Shown one piece after another: positions 18,070-32,134 of a stretch of 35,339 nucleotides of DNA. A program made the position numbers and the translations under genes. The first letter of the stretch is position 1; the number at the start of each line of letters is the position of its first letter. This stretch comes from Bacillus pseudomycoides. GTDB lineage: Bacteria > Bacillota > Bacilli > Bacillales > Bacillaceae_G. The notes beneath the pieces were generated by a model that was not told the DNA's origin, made no database searches, and saw nothing but the letters and a program-made list of their open reading frames with translations. Where the stretch lies: contig NZ_NVOY01000021.1 in NCBI RefSeq assembly GCF_002551005.1, forward strand, positions 33,223-68,561. Direction: 5' to 3'.

Positions 18070-18175
18070 TGAAACTATCTTTCTTTAGCCACTTTGTTTA
18101 ATATTGTTTTCGGTTAGTTATTTTTCTATGTTACAGTGAAAATCAAGGTTTCTCTTTCAACCCTATAATTAATAT

Positions 18176-19267
18176 TTACGTAGTTGTCAATTTAGCATAG
18201 ACAATGAAAAATACAGCTAATTGCCCCATTATAACAATACTTGGAACTACTACAATCAAATCAATAATGAAAAAGATTGCTAGAATTCCTAAAAATAGCC
18301 CTAAATGAGAGTATGTTAAACGGTGTTGTTCATATCTGTATTGATGAAAAACGATAGAAGTTGCAGCGAAATACAGTAAGACTGAACCGAATACAAAATA
18401 GAGGATGAATGAATAACGAACCTCTTGTAAAAATAGTAGTTCAACAGAAGCCGCAATCATGCTGAGCGACATGAGAATAAACAAATGACCGTAAATAATC
18501 GTTTGACCGGCTGTTTGGATTGATTTGTCTACTTTCTTTTCTACATTATCAAAATATTGCCACCACATGGAAATGATAAGGACGAATGAAATAATTGAGA
18601 ATAAAATCGAATTCCAATCTCCTTTTTGCGGCTGCAATACTGAAAGGGTGCTGACGACCGATTCTCCAAAAAGGATTAATGTTAATAAGGCAAAACGTTC
18701 TAATAAATGAGCCGTGTTGGTCGGAGCTTTCACTAAATACTTGCGTCCGAAAAAAGGCACAATGATATCAACAATAATTCCTGCATATAACACGGCATAT
18801 CGAATCCATGAATCAAAAAAGATGGAGAAACATGAGATAATGATTCCAATCCAAAAACGTGTTCCTAAAAAATGGGCCGCTTTTTTTCTATTTCCTACTT
18901 CTAGCTTCTGAACAACAAGATATTGAATCGCTGTTAATGCTCTTAGTCCAATATAGCCAATCAAAAAAGACAAATAGTATTGATCAAAATCCACTGATAA
19001 ACTGGATATCATAATGAGAACAAACAACATTTGAAAAATCATAAACATACGTTGATGCAAAATATCTTTCCCAAACCGATTCGTAAACAGTGTTTGCCCA
19101 GTCCAAGACCACCATATCGGGATAAATATGAGAACAAATTTTAAGAAATATTCTGGGTGAATAGATCCGTTTTCAACATGAATTAAAACCTTAGTAGCAG
19201 TTGAGACCGCTGCTACAAATAACAAATCATAAAAAAGTTCTAACCACGTTACTTTTTTCTCCTCCAT
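18176..19267 (-). CDS. Low temperature requirement protein A (LtrA) family membrane protein
   Basis: This 363-residue polytopic protein (about 10-11 helices) has the LtrA-family N-terminus with VTWLELFYDLLFVAA followed by a conserved WWSWTGQTLFTNRF region, and internally FALLTLILFGESV. The family was named after a Listeria gene needed for growth in the cold; its molecular function is unknown. ATG (19265-19267) was chosen because AAGGAG lies 8 bases upstream; a GTG three codons earlier sits too close to that RBS. It is transcribed divergently from the MarR gene, and a long structured leader precedes it. Confidence 0.88.
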   Translation of the reverse strand: MEEKKVTWLELFYDLLFVAAVSTATKVLIHVENGSIHPEYFLKFVLIFIPIWWSWTGQTLFTNRFGKDILHQRMFMIFQMLFVLIMISSLSVDFDQYYLSFLIGYIGLRALTAIQYLVVQKLEVGNRKKAAHFLGTRFWIGIIISCFSIFFDSWIRYAVLYAGIIVDIIVPFFGRKYLVKAPTNTAHLLERFALLTLILFGESVVSTLSVLQPQKGDWNSILFSIISFVLIISMWWQYFDNVEKKVDKSIQTAGQTIIYGHLFILMSLSMIAASVELLFLQEVRYSFILYFVFGSVLLYFAATSIVFHQYRYEQHRLTYSHLGLFLGILAIFFIIDLIVVVPSIVIMGQLAVFFIVYAKLTTT

Positions 19268-19337
19268 TTTTAACACTCCTTTTCATACCTGATAAGGTAT
19301 ATATAAATCCTTTTTGACATATAGATTACGGCTATGC

Positions 19338-19494
19338 AAAAAAAGATTCTGCCACTCGCTTTCTTTGTTTGAACATCGCATGTGGCAGAAAAAGGACCTG
19401 ATCCCGCTTCTACGCATGGCCAGACGCTCTCGCCCACCTAAAAAGAAAAGAGTTTTTATGTCGGTTTTTTAATTTGAAATTATATATCATTATA
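19338..19494 (-). promoter_or_regulatory. Structured leader with intrinsic terminator upstream of ltrA (possible attenuator)
   Basis: Reading on the minus strand: TATAAT-like sequences at 19489-19494 and 19479-19484, then a GC-rich block (19394-19438, 30 of 45 bases G or C, far above its surroundings), then a perfect 9-bp stem (TTCTGCCAC with GTGGCAGAA, 26-base loop) followed by TC and seven T residues (19338-19344). The ltrA start lies 70 bases further on. No reading frame with an RBS explains the GC-rich block. Promoter, structured block and terminator before a membrane-protein gene fit a riboswitch or attenuator; a terminated small RNA is equally possible. I do not recognise a known riboswitch class. 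Confidence 0.45.
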
Positions 19495-19520
19495 AAACGT
19501 AATGGTAAACAATCCTAATA

Positions 19521-19564
19521 TTGACATTCTATCAGTTTATAATTAAACTAACAATATCAGTTTA
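19521..19564 (+). promoter_or_regulatory. Promoter and probable autoregulatory operator of the MarR gene
   Basis: TTGACA (19521-19526) and TAAACT (19544-19549) are 17 bases apart. AGTTTA-TAAT-TAAACT (19534-19549) is a perfect inverted repeat covering the -10. The decamer TATCAGTTTA occurs at 19530-19539 and again at 19555-19564, so one copy lies in the promoter and one at the start point. MarR repressors commonly bind such sites in their own promoters. Confidence 0.6.
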
Positions 19565-19602
19565 GTCATAAATTCAATGTGAAAAAGAAAGTATTAGGTG
19601 AC

Positions 19603-20049
19603 ATGATGCAAAAACATGCAAACAATTCTTCATTATCTAAACACGAGGAACGTCTCGGTTTAATGTTATGGTTTCGTCTCTCAAGAGTATATAACCAAAG
19701 TATTCGCGAATCGAATCAGCACTTAAAAAAATGGAAGCTGTCGGTAGCTCAGTTTGACGTCTTAGTTCAAGTCGGTTCCCATGAAAAATTATCGCAACAA
19801 GAATTAGCAAATAAGCTTTTTGTTACGAAGGGCAATATTACGCAACTGTTAAGCAAAATGGAAGGACTCGGATTGATTCAACGAGAGCAAGAATGGAAAA
19901 CAAAATACCTTTCATTAACTGAAGAAGGAAAAAAGTTATTTCATGAAGTCGTTCCGAATCAAGAGCACTTTCAGGCATCACAATTTTCCAATTTGAATCA
20001 TGAGGAACAAAAACAGCTCTTAGATTTACTTAGGAAAGTTCAAAAGTAA
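19603..20049 (+). CDS. MarR family transcriptional regulator
   Basis: The 148-residue winged-helix protein has dimerisation helices at both ends and the MarR core in the middle: LSVAQFDVLVQVG, LSQQELANKLFVTKGNITQLLSKMEGLGLI (recognition helix) and the wing REQEWKTKYLSLTEEG. ATG at 19603 follows AGGTG by only 2 bases, and the next codon is another ATG at better spacing, so the start is uncertain by one codon; an upstream GTG at 19579 has no RBS. MarR proteins usually respond to phenolic or oxidative ligands. The ligand is not deducible. Divergent ltrA is a candidate target. Confidence 0.9.
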   Translation: MMQKHANNSSLSKHEERLGLMLWFRLSRVYNQSIRESNQHLKKWKLSVAQFDVLVQVGSHEKLSQQELANKLFVTKGNITQLLSKMEGLGLIQREQEWKTKYLSLTEEGKKLFHEVVPNQEHFQASQFSNLNHEEQKQLLDLLRKVQK

Positions 20050-20116
20050 TTCACTCTATGCCCTTGAACGTAATGAAGATTATCATGATGTTTTAGCAAA
20101 ATATTGATGGTATATT

Positions 20117-20160
20117 AAAAAAGTCCGATTTCTCTGCACCACAGAAGAATCGGACTTTTC
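20117..20160 (+). terminator. Terminator after the MarR gene (bidirectional)
   Basis: A 12-bp stem (AAAAGTCCGATT, 20119-20130, with AATCGGACTTTT, 20148-20159) plus partial inner pairing forms a strong hairpin ending in TTTTCG on the plus strand. The minus strand also has a T-run, so it could stop transcription in both directions. Confidence 0.88.
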
Positions 20161-20267
20161 GTATTGTCTAAGCAAATATGTTTTGAAAATACTATTCCTT
20201 TTTAAAAAACGACATACTATAAATAAAAAGGAAACATGCCATCTAACTTCATGGGGGACTTATTATT

Positions 20268-22244
20268 GTGAAAAATAGACAAACCCATTTGTTTTTTCTT
20301 ACATATTCTTTATTGATTTATATTGCGGTTCATTATATAGCTTTGCAAATATGGGATGAATACTCACTTCAATTTCAATTACAAATGAGTGTCGTAACTT
20401 TCATTCTTAATGGGATTATATGTGGCTCGTTATTGTATTCTACTTCCCATAAAGAAGGACAAGCCTATACGTTTTGGATGCTCTTAACAATTGGCTCATT
20501 CTTTTACTTTATTGGTGACACGATCGTTATGTATCAACACCTCATTTTGCATAATTACAAAGCAATTATAGATTCCTCAGATCTATTCTATTTATTGTTT
20601 TTACTTTTCTATACGCTAGCTTTTTTCTATAAGAATATGTATGAATGCACAAATTGGGAAAAAATCTTTATGTTATGTGATATTTGTATCATCATTACAG
20701 CGGCATTCACCTTACATTACTATCTATTCTTTAAAAATGCTGTCCATCCAGATGCGATATCTAACATTCACAAATTTATACTGCTTGTATATCCAATTAC
20801 AGATTTACTATTTTTAGTCATGGGCATTCGTTTATTATTGCGTCCCTTATCATTTGTTTCTCGAGTAGTTGTTGCTTTACTAAGCGGTTCACTCATTTTA
20901 TATGCACTGCTTGATTCGATGTATGGTTATATTAAATATTTTCAGACAGACCATTCTTTGTTCACGATAACACCTTTCTTCCAAATTGTCTTAGGGCTAG
21001 TCGCAATTGCTTGTCTTCTCCACGAAGAAAACAAAAGTGAACAACATTTTTTCAATCCTGAAATGGGTGAAAAGGTTCGATTATCACTTCCTTATTTAGC
21101 AGTTGCAGCATTAATTCTATTTACCTTATATGAAAAAAACTTTTCTCCCATTTTAGAAAAAGGCGTATTTTTAACATTTTTCTTCGTACTTATTCGTCAC
21201 ATGTTAGTAAGGCACCAAAATAAACGGCTATTACAAAAGCAACAACAGTTTAATTTAGAATTAGAAAAGCAAATTGAACTACGTACAGAAGACTTAGTGG
21301 AACAAACAAATGAATTATATAAAAGCCAACAAATGTTTAAATCACTGTATGAGCATCATCCAGACCCCATTTTTACATTAGATTTGCATGGGAACTTTTT
21401 AAGTGTAAACAATGCTGGGATTATATTACTTGGCTATCAAACAGATGCCCTTTTACATGAGTCTTATCGCTCTCTCATATATGAGGAGGATTTAGAAAAA
21501 GCCATTCATGCTTTTCGTTACGTGAAAAAGGGGCACTCTACAACTTTAGAAATAAGAGCGTATCATCAAAACCGCGATATTTATTATTTACATGTAACGG
21601 TAGTCCCAATCATACTGCAAGCACGCATCACAGGTATTTACTTAATGGTAAAGGACATTACAGAAGGAAAGCGACAGCAAGAGCAAATTAGCTTCTTAGC
21701 GTATCACGATACATTAACACAGCTCGTCAATCGCCGTGCCTTTGAGAAACAACTTAATCATGCCATTCTTCACGCTAAGAAAGAAAACATAAAACTCGCT
21801 ATTATGTTTCTCGATTTAGATCGATTCAAAATTATTAATGATACACTTGGGCATAAAACTGGAGATTTTCTCTTAATTGAAGTTGCAAAACGCTTGCAAC
21901 ATGCGGTTGGACAAAACGGAACGGTTGCCCGGTTCGCAGGCGATGAATTTACCATTTTAATCGAAAAATACGAAACCCTTTCAGAAATTGAAAGTATTGC
22001 AAATGCTATTTTACGAATCATGAACGAACCAATTGAATTAGAAAATCATACGTTACAAATTACACCGAGTATTGGAATTGCCACATATCCAGACGCAGGA
22101 GACGACGCTATGTCACTTCTACAGCATGCTGATATGGCAATGTATGAAACGAAAAATAAAGGAAAAAACGGCTTTTCAATTTATCCCGCATTAACGGACA
22201 GTAAGACCCCCGCCTCAAGATTCAGAGAGAAGCGAAGAAGATAG
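20268..22244 (+). CDS. Membrane PAS-GGDEF diguanylate cyclase
   Basis: The 658-residue protein has about nine hydrophobic helices (residues 7-312), a coiled coil (about 315-355), a PAS domain (about 355-465) and a C-terminal GGDEF domain (about 475-645). The metal-binding FLDLDRFKIIND is intact. The active loop is AGDEF (567-571), a variant seen in active cyclases. The residues where an inhibitory RxxD site would sit read GQNG, so product inhibition by that site is unlikely. There is no EAL or HD-GYP domain, so synthesis of cyclic di-GMP is expected. The start is GTG with GGGGGA 9 bases upstream. The last 14 or so residues (basic, TPASRFREKRRR) lie inside a palindromic repeat. Confidence 0.92.
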   Translation: MKNRQTHLFFLTYSLLIYIAVHYIALQIWDEYSLQFQLQMSVVTFILNGIICGSLLYSTSHKEGQAYTFWMLLTIGSFFYFIGDTIVMYQHLILHNYKAIIDSSDLFYLLFLLFYTLAFFYKNMYECTNWEKIFMLCDICIIITAAFTLHYYLFFKNAVHPDAISNIHKFILLVYPITDLLFLVMGIRLLLRPLSFVSRVVVALLSGSLILYALLDSMYGYIKYFQTDHSLFTITPFFQIVLGLVAIACLLHEENKSEQHFFNPEMGEKVRLSLPYLAVAALILFTLYEKNFSPILEKGVFLTFFFVLIRHMLVRHQNKRLLQKQQQFNLELEKQIELRTEDLVEQTNELYKSQQMFKSLYEHHPDPIFTLDLHGNFLSVNNAGIILLGYQTDALLHESYRSLIYEEDLEKAIHAFRYVKKGHSTTLEIRAYHQNRDIYYLHVTVVPIILQARITGIYLMVKDITEGKRQQEQISFLAYHDTLTQLVNRRAFEKQLNHAILHAKKENIKLAIMFLDLDRFKIINDTLGHKTGDFLLIEVAKRLQHAVGQNGTVARFAGDEFTILIEKYETLSEIESIANAILRIMNEPIELENHTLQITPSIGIATYPDAGDDAMSLLQHADMAMYETKNKGKNGFSIYPALTDSKTPASRFREKRRR

Positions 22245-22273
22245 GTGGGGGACAACTGCCCACGAATAGTGGG
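22207..22273. repeat. Palindromic repeat overlapping the end of the GGDEF gene
   Basis: CCCCCGCCT (22207-22215) pairs with AGGTGGGGG (22243-22251) with one G-U pair, spanning the last codons and stop of the gene. CCCAC (22259-22263) can pair with GTGGG (22269-22273), or with the upstream GTGGG, giving alternative folds. The style matches dispersed cereus-group repeats and the GTGGGGG core resembles the element at 1-40. Confidence 0.55.
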
Positions 22274-22286
22274 ATAAATATAAATG

Positions 22287-22321
22287 AAAAAAAGCCGCAA
22301 AGGTTCATCCCCTTGCGGCTT
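22287..22321 (-). terminator. Terminator of the atp operon
   Basis: On the minus strand AAGCCGCAA pairs with TTGCGGCTT, with extra inner pairing of GGGG and CC, and is followed by seven T residues. It starts 6 bases after the atpC stop. The plus strand reads CTTCTTCTTT after the stem, so it may also stop transcripts from the GGDEF gene. Confidence 0.92.
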
Positions 22322-22326
22322 CTTCT

Positions 22327-22740
<414 letters not shown>

Positions 22741-22748
22741 CTAAGGCC

Positions 22749-24164
<1,416 letters not shown>

Positions 24165-24233
24165 TTAAATTAACCGGCTTTTCTGCGAACAGTCGGCTTT
24201 CATTTTTTATATTTCATCTCGCATGAAGAATAT

Positions 24234-24372
24234 CGCTTCCACTTTTTATTTAATCCAGCTCCAGCGGCTATAATACTCGGTGGCTTCGCTTCTTCCTACG
24301 AGGCAAAGAACGCCTCTAGGTCTGAAGCTCCATCCCCCTCCCATTCTGAACGAGCCGCTTCCGCTTTTTATT
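24234..24372. repeat. GC-rich palindromic repeat in the atpG-atpD spacer
   Basis: Right after the atpG stop the plus strand carries CGAGCCGCTTCCGC-TTTTTATT (24351-24372). A diverged copy, CGCTTCCACTTTTTATTT, is at 24234-24251. Between them is a hairpin: CCTA-C-GAGGC (24295-24304) pairs with GCCTCTAGG (24312-24320), flanked by GGCTTCGCTTC and GAAGCTCC, which extend the pairing. The same core recurs at 25415. The element is inside a transcribed operon and no promoter is evident in it. Confidence 0.65.
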
Positions 24373-24373
24373 T

Positions 24374-25237
<864 letters not shown>

Positions 25238-25414
25238 TCACCACCTTTTTTCCGGAAGTTGGCATGATTAGAAAGACTTCCATGTTGTCGATCTTCCTAA
25301 TCGTTATACTTGTTCATGAGTGAAGGAAAAGAATAGGTGCACCTACTCTTTTCCTCTTCATATCCGTTAGCACTCCTTGTAAGAGCACCTGTTTATATAG
25401 AAGTGGAGCGGCCT

Positions 25415-25438
25415 AACGAGCCGCTTCCGCTTTTTATT
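25415..25438. repeat. Second copy of the atp spacer repeat (atpA-atpG spacer)
   Basis: The 24 bases starting AACGAGCCGCTTCC are identical to 24349-24372 and lie directly after the atpA stop, as the other copy lies after atpG. The adjoining spacer (25232-25414) differs from the first and holds its own inverted repeats, such as AAAGAGTAGGTG/CACCTATTCTTTT-like arms around 25335-25355. Confidence 0.65.
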
Positions 25439-25439
25439 A

Positions 25440-27498
<2,059 letters not shown>

Positions 27499-27502
<4 letters not shown>

Positions 27503-28008
27503 CGCGCTTCTCCTACCTCTTTAATATAATCGCGAATTAATTGAACTTGATCTTCTTCTTTAAGTTCTTTTTGCATAACTTTAGAAGCAATTTGGACAGA
27601 TAAAGAAGCAACCTGTTCTTGAAGAGCAGCAATTGCTTGCTCTTTTTCGCGTTGAATTTCTTGTACAGCAGAATCTTTAATAGCTACTGCTTCTTCTTTA
27701 GCAGCAGCAACGATACTCTCTTTTTGATCCTCTGCTTGCTTTTTCGCTCTCTCGATTAATTCTTGCGCTTCAATACGTGATTGTTTTAACATTTCACGTT
27801 GTTCTTCTACTAACTTTCTCGCCTCTGCATTGTTCTTTTCCGCAGCGTCGATTTCGCTAGAAATATGATCTTCACGTTCCTTCATAATTCCCATTAAAGG
27901 TCCAAATGCATATTTACGAAGTAATGCTAATAGAATTAAGAAAACAACAATTGTATAAAGCACTGTTCCGTATGGTACAGCAGCAGCTCCTAATAATAGA
28001 GTTGGCAC
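27499..28008 (-). CDS. atpF: ATP synthase b subunit
   Basis: The 169-residue stator subunit has one N-terminal membrane helix (about 10-30) followed by a long, highly charged helix rich in Glu, Lys, Ala and Gln that dimerises and contacts delta. The start is GTG with GGGAGTG 7 bases upstream. It is separated from atpE by a 126-bp spacer with hairpins. Confidence 0.96.
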
Positions 28009-28079
28009 AAGGATTCACTCCCTTCAAAAATCTAAATTAAACAAATGAAAAGACAAGTAATGTTTCATTCATAAAGCAA

Positions 28080-28134
28080 TGGCGAAGAAGGTCCCAAAAC
28101 GATCTTCGCCACTTATTGTAAGGGGAGCTATCCC

Positions 28135-28137
<3 letters not shown>
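28080..28137 (-). promoter_or_regulatory. Intercistronic hairpins downstream of atpE
   Basis: TAAGGG/CCCTTA (28119-28124 with 28132-28137) forms a small hairpin overlapping the atpE stop. TGGCGAAGA (28080-28088) pairs with TCTTCGCCA (28103-28111) over a 14-base loop. On the minus strand neither is followed by a T-run, so they look like 3'-end stabilisers that could raise the level of the atpE message rather than full terminators. Confidence 0.6.
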
Positions 28138-28401
<264 letters not shown>

Positions 28402-28410
28402 TTAAATATA

Positions 28411-29535
<1,125 letters not shown>

Positions 29536-29539
<4 letters not shown>

Positions 29540-29760
29540 TGCTCTCCCGAATAAAATTGTCGAATGAGTCGAATCATAGCATAAACCCCTGTTCCGAGTC
29601 CTAGTAATAAACCGATTACTAGAAATAATGGAAACGTTCCAAGCTTACTATCAATCCATTGCCCGCCAAAAATCCCAACTAAAATCGCACCAACGAGCTG
29701 AGCAAGAATTCCGGTCATTAAAGCATACGCCTTAAATGGATTACGCTTGTTTCCCTCCAA
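29536..29760 (-). CDS. atpZ: AtpZ/AtpI family small membrane protein
   Basis: The 74-residue two-helix protein has the AtpZ hallmark GGQWIDSKLGTFPLFLVIG. In alkaliphilic Bacillus AtpZ and AtpI act together in Mg2+ transport and ATP synthase assembly. The start chosen is TTG at 29758-29760, because GGAGGG lies 8 bases upstream; the frame reaches an ATG at 29788-29790 that has no RBS. It is the first gene of the operon. Confidence 0.85.
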
Positions 29761-29925
29761 GGATTCATCCCTCCATATGTAATGCCTCATTCACTATGTT
29801 TTAAGAATGTGTTAATAATAACTCATTTTTTTGCATAAATCTTATTTAAATGAGAAAATTATTTTTTTTGTCAAAGAATAGACGAAAATTTGTCAATGAA
29901 AACCCTACCATCTATCCCCGTTGTT

Positions 29926-29955
29926 AGCATACAATAGGGTGTTAAACAGTGTCAA
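29926..29955 (-). promoter_or_regulatory. Sigma-A promoter of the atp operon
   Basis: On the minus strand TTGACA (29950-29955) and TATGCT (29926-29931) are 18 bases apart. Two more TTGACA sequences lie downstream (about 29868-29896) without good -10 partners. The leader to atpZ is about 160 bases, AT-rich, without a clear hairpin. Confidence 0.65.
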
Positions 29956-30203
29956 CGTCAAATCGAAAAAAATCAAAAAATTTGAGTATTAGGTATTTAT
30001 TCCCATAACTGAAAACGTTCTCCTTCAAAAAAATGTTAAAAGTCGTCTAACATCTAGACCTTTTCTCTTTATAATAGAAGAAAAATGTTCACAAGTTTGT
30101 CACTATTATACTTTTGGGATATATAAATTTTCACATTTAATATAACTTTCTCAAATAAGAAGTTTCTATATTATATGCAATTTCACTATATAATATGTTG
30201 CAT
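29956..30203. other. AT-rich spacer between upp and the atp promoter
   Basis: No gene is supported. A short inverted repeat (ATGTTA with TAACAT, about 30032-30052) is present. On the plus strand TTGTCA and TATATA at 17-base spacing (around 30099-30127) resemble a promoter, but nothing on that strand follows except the antisense of upp. Confidence 0.4.
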
Positions 30204-30239
30204 AAAAAAACAGACGAGAAGGATGTCCTCTCGTCTGTT
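30204..30239 (-). terminator. Terminator of upp
   Basis: AACAGACGAGA (30209-30219) pairs with TCTCGTCTGTT (30229-30239), with GGA/TCC in the loop, followed by seven T residues on the minus strand. It lies 3 bases after the upp stop, so upp and atp are separate transcripts. Confidence 0.93.
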
Positions 30240-30242
30240 GTC

Positions 30243-31204
<962 letters not shown>

Positions 31205-31795
31205 TCATTTAATAAACTCATTCAAAACTATGTCTTTGCAATTTATTTCAGAAAGTACTTCATCTAAATCCGTTATTTCGAAAGAATAAACTACTCCCTT
31301 AACCTTACTATGTAATGTAACTTTGGCTAGAGCGGCTGTAACCATCGTCGTTGTATGATAATCTGAAACTGCTTTATTAACCATTAATCCAGATAATCCA
31401 GGAAAGAATCCTGACATTACGATAGAACTAGCATCATTTCTTTCAGCATCCTGATGTAACAGCTTCACCTTTTCAACAAAATTAGAGAAAGGAGTTACAT
31501 CAATACATACAATACGATTATCTATACAGGCTTTTTGAATGTATGGATGTTGTTGTTTTACAACAACAACTACAAGATCAACATCCTTAATCGTCTTTGT
31601 TACACTCCCTATATTCGTTACGTCGAGATGTTTAAAGGTTACTTCTCCATCGATCGACTCTGCTAATTTCTTTCCCCGTTCTTCTTTATAATCAGTTACT
31701 ACTAAAGTAACTTGATTATCAAATACTCGAAGTAACTCTATACAAACTAATCTCCCCAGAACTCCTGAAGCACCAACGACCATTACTTTTTGCAT
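31205..31795 (-). CDS. Short NAD(P)-binding saccharopine dehydrogenase-like protein
   Basis: Starting from the ATG at 31793-31795 (GGGAG 10 bases upstream) the product has 196 residues. Residues 1-75 are a Rossmann fold with VGASGVLGRLV, then HLDVTN and DLVVVVV; VCIDVTPFSNFVEKV and SGFFPGLSGLM follow. Related saccharopine-dehydrogenase-like proteins are usually about 350-400 residues. Here the sequence passes quickly from PGLSGLMVNKAV to a tail ending in FEITDLDEVLSEI, as if the middle catalytic part were missing. It may be an internally deleted gene. The frame continues upstream without a stop into transposase-like sequence. Function unknown. Confidence 0.6.
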   Translation of the reverse strand: MQKVMVVGASGVLGRLVCIELLRVFDNQVTLVVTDYKEERGKKLAESIDGEVTFKHLDVTNIGSVTKTIKDVDLVVVVVKQQHPYIQKACIDNRIVCIDVTPFSNFVEKVKLLHQDAERNDASSIVMSGFFPGLSGLMVNKAVSDYHTTTMVTAALAKVTLHSKVKGVVYSFEITDLDEVLSEINCKDIVLNEFIK

Positions 31796-32039
31796 ACTAT
31801 AACATCTCCCTTCCAATATACATTTCATGAACTCTAACCATTTACATGACTTAGGAGTATCATAAAGATGCATATGGCAGTTGCGATCGTAAACGTTTTC
31901 GGCAAACTTTACAACGGTAGCATCGGCGTTAAACTTCATTGAGACTACCTTTTACCTTATGCTTTCCGAAATGCTCGACCTGTTTTGGATCACAATACAT
32001 ACATGTATGTTCAGTAGCTTTCTGAAATATTGCATCCAC
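31796..32039 (-). pseudogene. Remnant of a zinc-ribbon transposase N-terminus
   Basis: In one minus-strand frame (32039 to 31929) the translation contains HTCMYCDPKQVEHFGKHK, a stop, then RRCYRCKVCRKRL. In the frame starting at 31939 it continues with CKWLEFMKCILEGRCYS. Zinc ribbons of the form CxxC...RYRCKxCxK followed by KWxxFMxCxLEG are the N-terminal pattern of IS1595-like and related transposases. The order and spacing fit, but an in-frame stop and a frame change break it and no DDE domain follows. I infer a decayed insertion sequence. The last frame runs directly into the dehydrogenase-like gene. There is no support for expression. Confidence 0.5.
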
Positions 32040-32091
32040 TTATCGATATTACATTTATTCCCATTCAATATCAACAGAATGATTGTCTAAT

Positions 32092-32131
32092 AAAAAAAAG
32101 CTGCTGAAACAATACGTTTCAACAGCTTTTT
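32092..32131 (-). terminator. Terminator of glyA
   Basis: On the minus strand AAAAAGCTGTTGAAAC pairs with GTTTCAGCAGCTTTTT (one G-U) around GTATT and runs into eight T residues. It begins 3 bases after the glyA stop. Confidence 0.93.
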
Positions 32132-32134
32132 ATC

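Noticed and set aside
19380-19472. A plus-strand 30-codon basic reading frame (MWQKKDLIPLL...) within the ltrA upstream region.
   Set aside because: It lacks an RBS, overlaps the hairpin arm, and is better explained as the antisense of a GC-rich structured leader.
31997-32010. The perfect 14-bp palindrome ACATACATGTATGT as a regulator site.
   Set aside because: It lies inside the transposase-like coding remnant (overlapping the first Cys codons) and is a simple alternating sequence, so chance is likely.
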